Position numbers and translations under genes: made by a program. A model generated the notes under the pieces. That model was given only the letters and a program-made list of their open reading frames with translations. It was not told the DNA's origin and ran no database searches. DNA of 64,000 bases from Phorcus lineatus (taxonomy: Eukaryota > Mollusca > Gastropoda > Trochida > Trochidae), in assembly GCA_921293015.1 (NCBI GenBank), contig OV121091.1:30426839-30490838 (forward strand). The letters run 5' to 3'. The stretch's first letter is position 1, and every line of letters begins with the position of its first letter. Shown piece by piece: positions 61,541 to 64,000 of this stretch.

Positions 61541-61891
61541 AGGATACTTAACGACCTTCCATTTAATACTATTTTCATTAAACGAGTTAAGGATTAAGTA
61601 TAAAACGAGCGAAAGCGAGTTTGATACCAAATCATTAACGAGTTTAATGAAAATAGTATTAAATGGAAGGAAGTTTAGTATTCTGTTTATTACTTGACCT
61701 CAGTAATCAAGCATTATTACCTAAAGTGTACTGAACGAAGCATTTCCGCGACTAAGCCGCCATTGAGACAACGGTGCCAAGATTGTGACGTCACAACCAC
61801 ACAATATTATGACGTCATACAGGGAGCGGTTTACACTAGTTTAATATCACCGTATAAATATTACACTGCGGTATCTTACACTGGCGAGTAA
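61541..61891. mobile_element. Foldback MITE copy 2 with paired CRE-like sites
   Basis: Opposite orientation to 9970-10303. The hairpin end lies first (arms near 61557-61590 and 61640-61672, around ACGAGCGAAAGCGAG). TGACGTCA octamers are at 61786 and 61810, and the terminus is GGCGAGTAA at 61883. Same order of parts as copy 1 when inverted. Confidence 0.75.
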
Positions 61892-62151
61892 TAATCTGAA
61901 ATAAACTACCAGGGAAAACAATTATAAAATCACTTTCGTAATTTGGTTAAAAGAATAAAAATGGTGTTGACAGTAAACTAACTAATAGCATTTGAAATTT
62001 TAAACAAACAATATTCACTCAATTTGGGTGAATAACAATTGATCTATCATCTAACCCTGTAACTGATGCCAACACATGTGACACATAGATCACATAACTA
62101 CTTGTAATAAATGTTTGTTGTTTAAGCTTTCTTGAAAAAACATTGACATAC

Positions 62152-62718
62152 CTGGACAGAATGAGGTGAAAACTCTGTCTCTAAGTCCTCGTAGTTCATT
62201 GAAGTTCTGAACAGTGAATCGGTTCTTCTCCACTGGTCGGCTGGCTATGCCATCAAGCTCCCTTGTATCAGCCAGACCTATACCAATAGCATAGATGTGG
62301 ATGCCTGAATTCCTTGCCTCTTCTGCCTCAGGGACAGTTCTTCTGGAATTGATATTGGAAACTCCATCAGTGATGACCACTGCCACATTCTTTACACCAG
62401 GACGGTCTCCGCGAAACTGTGTGAACATTTTAGTCCTCATGGAATTGAGTCCTCCAAATGTGTTTGTGCTGCCATATTGGTAGGGAATTCTGTCTATAGC
62501 AAAATATACCTCCCGTTTTGTGGAATATTCATTGAGATGGAACTGGATGTTGACTTCAGTGCTGTAGATGACTACACCAACTCGAACATTGCCACCATCA
62601 ATATTGGCCACATGGAGGAAGTTCTTCAGGAAGTCCAGCATCAGTTTGAAGTTGGGTTCTGTGACGCTTGTTGAAGAGTCCAGAACAAACACCAAATCTA
62701 GCTGTGTGCTTGAACAAT
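62152..62718 (-). CDS. vWA domain exon D2
   Basis: 567-nt phase 1-1 exon, acceptor TCTCTAG, donor CCAG|GTATGT. It begins DCSSTQLDLVFVLDSSTSVT and ends TSFCP. MIDAS complete (DSSTS, YGSTNTFGG, ITDGVSNIN). QFRGDRPGVKN carries RGD. Nearly identical to D3 in the domain, but its hinge is in a separate exon. Confidence 0.95.
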
Positions 62719-62945
62719 CTAGAGATAAGAGAATGACTTAAGAATCTCTGTGACCAAATAGTAAACATCTTTGTGCATTAACATACAATCAGTTACAAGT
62801 TTTAGAATAAAAAGATTAAAAGACAAATATAATTCCTTTAAACTAATATGAGAAATGAATCTTGTTTCACGACAGTCAAACATATTCAATTTGAATAGTC
62901 TGAATTCTGTACACACAGTATAGTGTCATATTGTGAAGAACTTAC

Positions 62946-63017
62946 CATCTGCCATTGATGTGGTTGGTAAAGGGGTTGTGGTGGTTGTGGTGGTTGTAGT
63001 GGTTGTTGTTGGAGGTA
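62946..63017 (-). CDS. Thr-rich linker exon between D1 and D2
   Basis: 72 nt, phase 1-1, acceptor CTTTCAG, donor GATG|GTAAGT. Encodes PP, 12 Thr, then PLPTTSMAD. Confidence 0.85.
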
Positions 63018-63798
63018 CTGAAAGATAACAATATTTTATCTTATGAGCTTTAAGAATGTCAAAAGTGCCCTAAAATTGCATTTGAAAACATTTATAATAA
63101 TTTATCTACTGTCAAACATTTCTACATTGAAAGCATTGCAAGCTGTATTTTTTTATACATTATATCTCACGAAGAAGAAAATACTCATCTGAAATTTGTA
63201 GGAAAATATGCAGACAGAAGTTTAGATTTATTTGAATATCTTATTGCTTTTTTTGTAGAAACATTTCAGAAACAAATAAGAAAAACTTAAAGTAAATTTT
63301 AAAATATTATTATCGAATGTTAGAATTAAAAGTATTTATTTCTTAATTTTGAGTATGTCTTCAAAAAAAATTATTTTAATACATCATTTTGGAAAGATGT
63401 CATTATTACACACAGATTCTTTATATTGCTTAATGTGACGATCCTTAAATACATGTCAAATGAAGGTGACAGGTACAAACAAGATAGCTGAACTTACAAA
63501 GGTTTATTAAAAGTTGGTAATGTGACTGAAGTTCAATTCCCATTTATTTAGGTTTATAAATGTCAAAAAGGCCTATTGTTTTGAAAAAAAAAAGAGTCAA
63601 AGAACAAACATAACTACGTAAATGGAGATCCAAAGATTTGAATTAAATATATATTGGGTGTCAGTACACATGATCTTGTTGACATATCTATCTGACAAGT
63701 TGCTAAAAGAGATTTGAAGAACTGTTCTTACAGAGAGCTGATTGAACAGTTAATCCCACATAGTAACAAAGATAGAAATGGGTTTTAAATGTACATAC
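63018..63798. other. Intron, nothing recognised
   Basis: AT-rich with poly-T/poly-A tracts. No hinge or transposon signature. Confidence 0.5.
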
Positions 63799-64000
63799 CT
63801 GGACAGAATGAGGTGAAAACTCTGTCTCTAAGTCCTCGTAGTTCATTGAAGTTCTGAACAGTGAATCGGTTCTTCTCAACTGGTCGGCTGGCTATGCCAT
63901 CAAGCTCCCTCGTATCAGCCAGACCTATACCAATAGCATAGATGTGGATGCCTGAATTCCTTGCCTCTTCTGCCTCAGGGACAGTTCTTCTGGAATTGAT
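63799..64000 (-). CDS. vWA domain exon D1, partial at window edge
   Basis: Only the C-terminal 67 codons are inside the window. They read from the INSRRTVPEAEEA region through GIHIYAIGIGLADTRELDGI to TSFCP, with donor CCAG|GTATGT. Where visible it is practically identical to D2 and D3. Its MIDAS lies beyond 64000. The protein's signal peptide and first domains must lie further right. Confidence 0.93.

Overview
This is a window of an animal (eukaryotic) genome: AT-rich, full of introns, minisatellites, foldback elements and retroelement debris, with no bacterial gene layout. A tRNA-derived SINE ending in a GCGGCGTAAAACACC-type tail plus (CTCAC)n, and a Penelope-like fragment, fit a lophotrochozoan, most likely a mollusc; that assignment is an inference. 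All supported coding sequence is on the minus strand, so the gene reads from right to left.

The window holds part of one enormous modular gene, or two adjacent ones. I find 26 exons that each encode one complete von Willebrand factor A (vWA) domain of about 190 residues (D1 to D26 in reading order; D1 is cut by the right edge). They are separated by about 25 short linker exons (12-108 nt) coding for Pro/Thr/Lys-rich or pure poly-Thr hinges. Every exon whose two ends I could place has a length divisible by three and is phase 1 at both ends, so any cassette can be skipped, duplicated or joined to any other without breaking the frame. Joined together, the listed exons give about 5,290 codons, with both ends of the protein outside the window. 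The architecture resembles matrilin, collagen VI and cochlin-type extracellular vWA proteins and mollusc shell or byssus matrix vWA proteins, but no collagen, EGF or other domain is visible.

Layout: 64.0-57.5 kb, D1-D6 (LDSSTSV/LDASTSV type; D3 and D5 have the hinge fused into the vWA exon). 57.5-54.8 kb, a Penelope-like insertion and the divergent D7. 53.2-34.5 kb, D8-D15 (LDTSTSV type with FLIPAN). 31.4-21.3 kb, D16-D20, including a recent duplication of a two-domain block. 16.3-12.5 kb, the divergent D21 and D22; D22 can read through its weak splice donor into a short hydrophobic tail and stop, so it is a possible GPI-type or alternative terminus. 10.6-0.9 kb, small linkers and then D23-D26, a separate subfamily that lacks both flanking cysteines and has a degraded metal site; each has a 45-nt hinge exon. 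The leftmost hinge implies at least one more domain to the left.

D1-D22 keep the metal-ion-dependent adhesion site (DxSxS, Thr loop, ITDG) and a terminal Cys pair. The expected product is therefore a secreted or surface chain of ligand-binding beads on O-glycosylated strings. Introns carry a full-length SINE with target-site duplication, a Penelope-like 3' end with inverted terminal repeats and a hammerhead-like motif, several MITE or foldback elements (two copies of one family with paired TGACGTCA sites), a LINE 3' end and seven tandem-repeat arrays. No functional tRNA, rRNA, CRISPR or promoter was identified.
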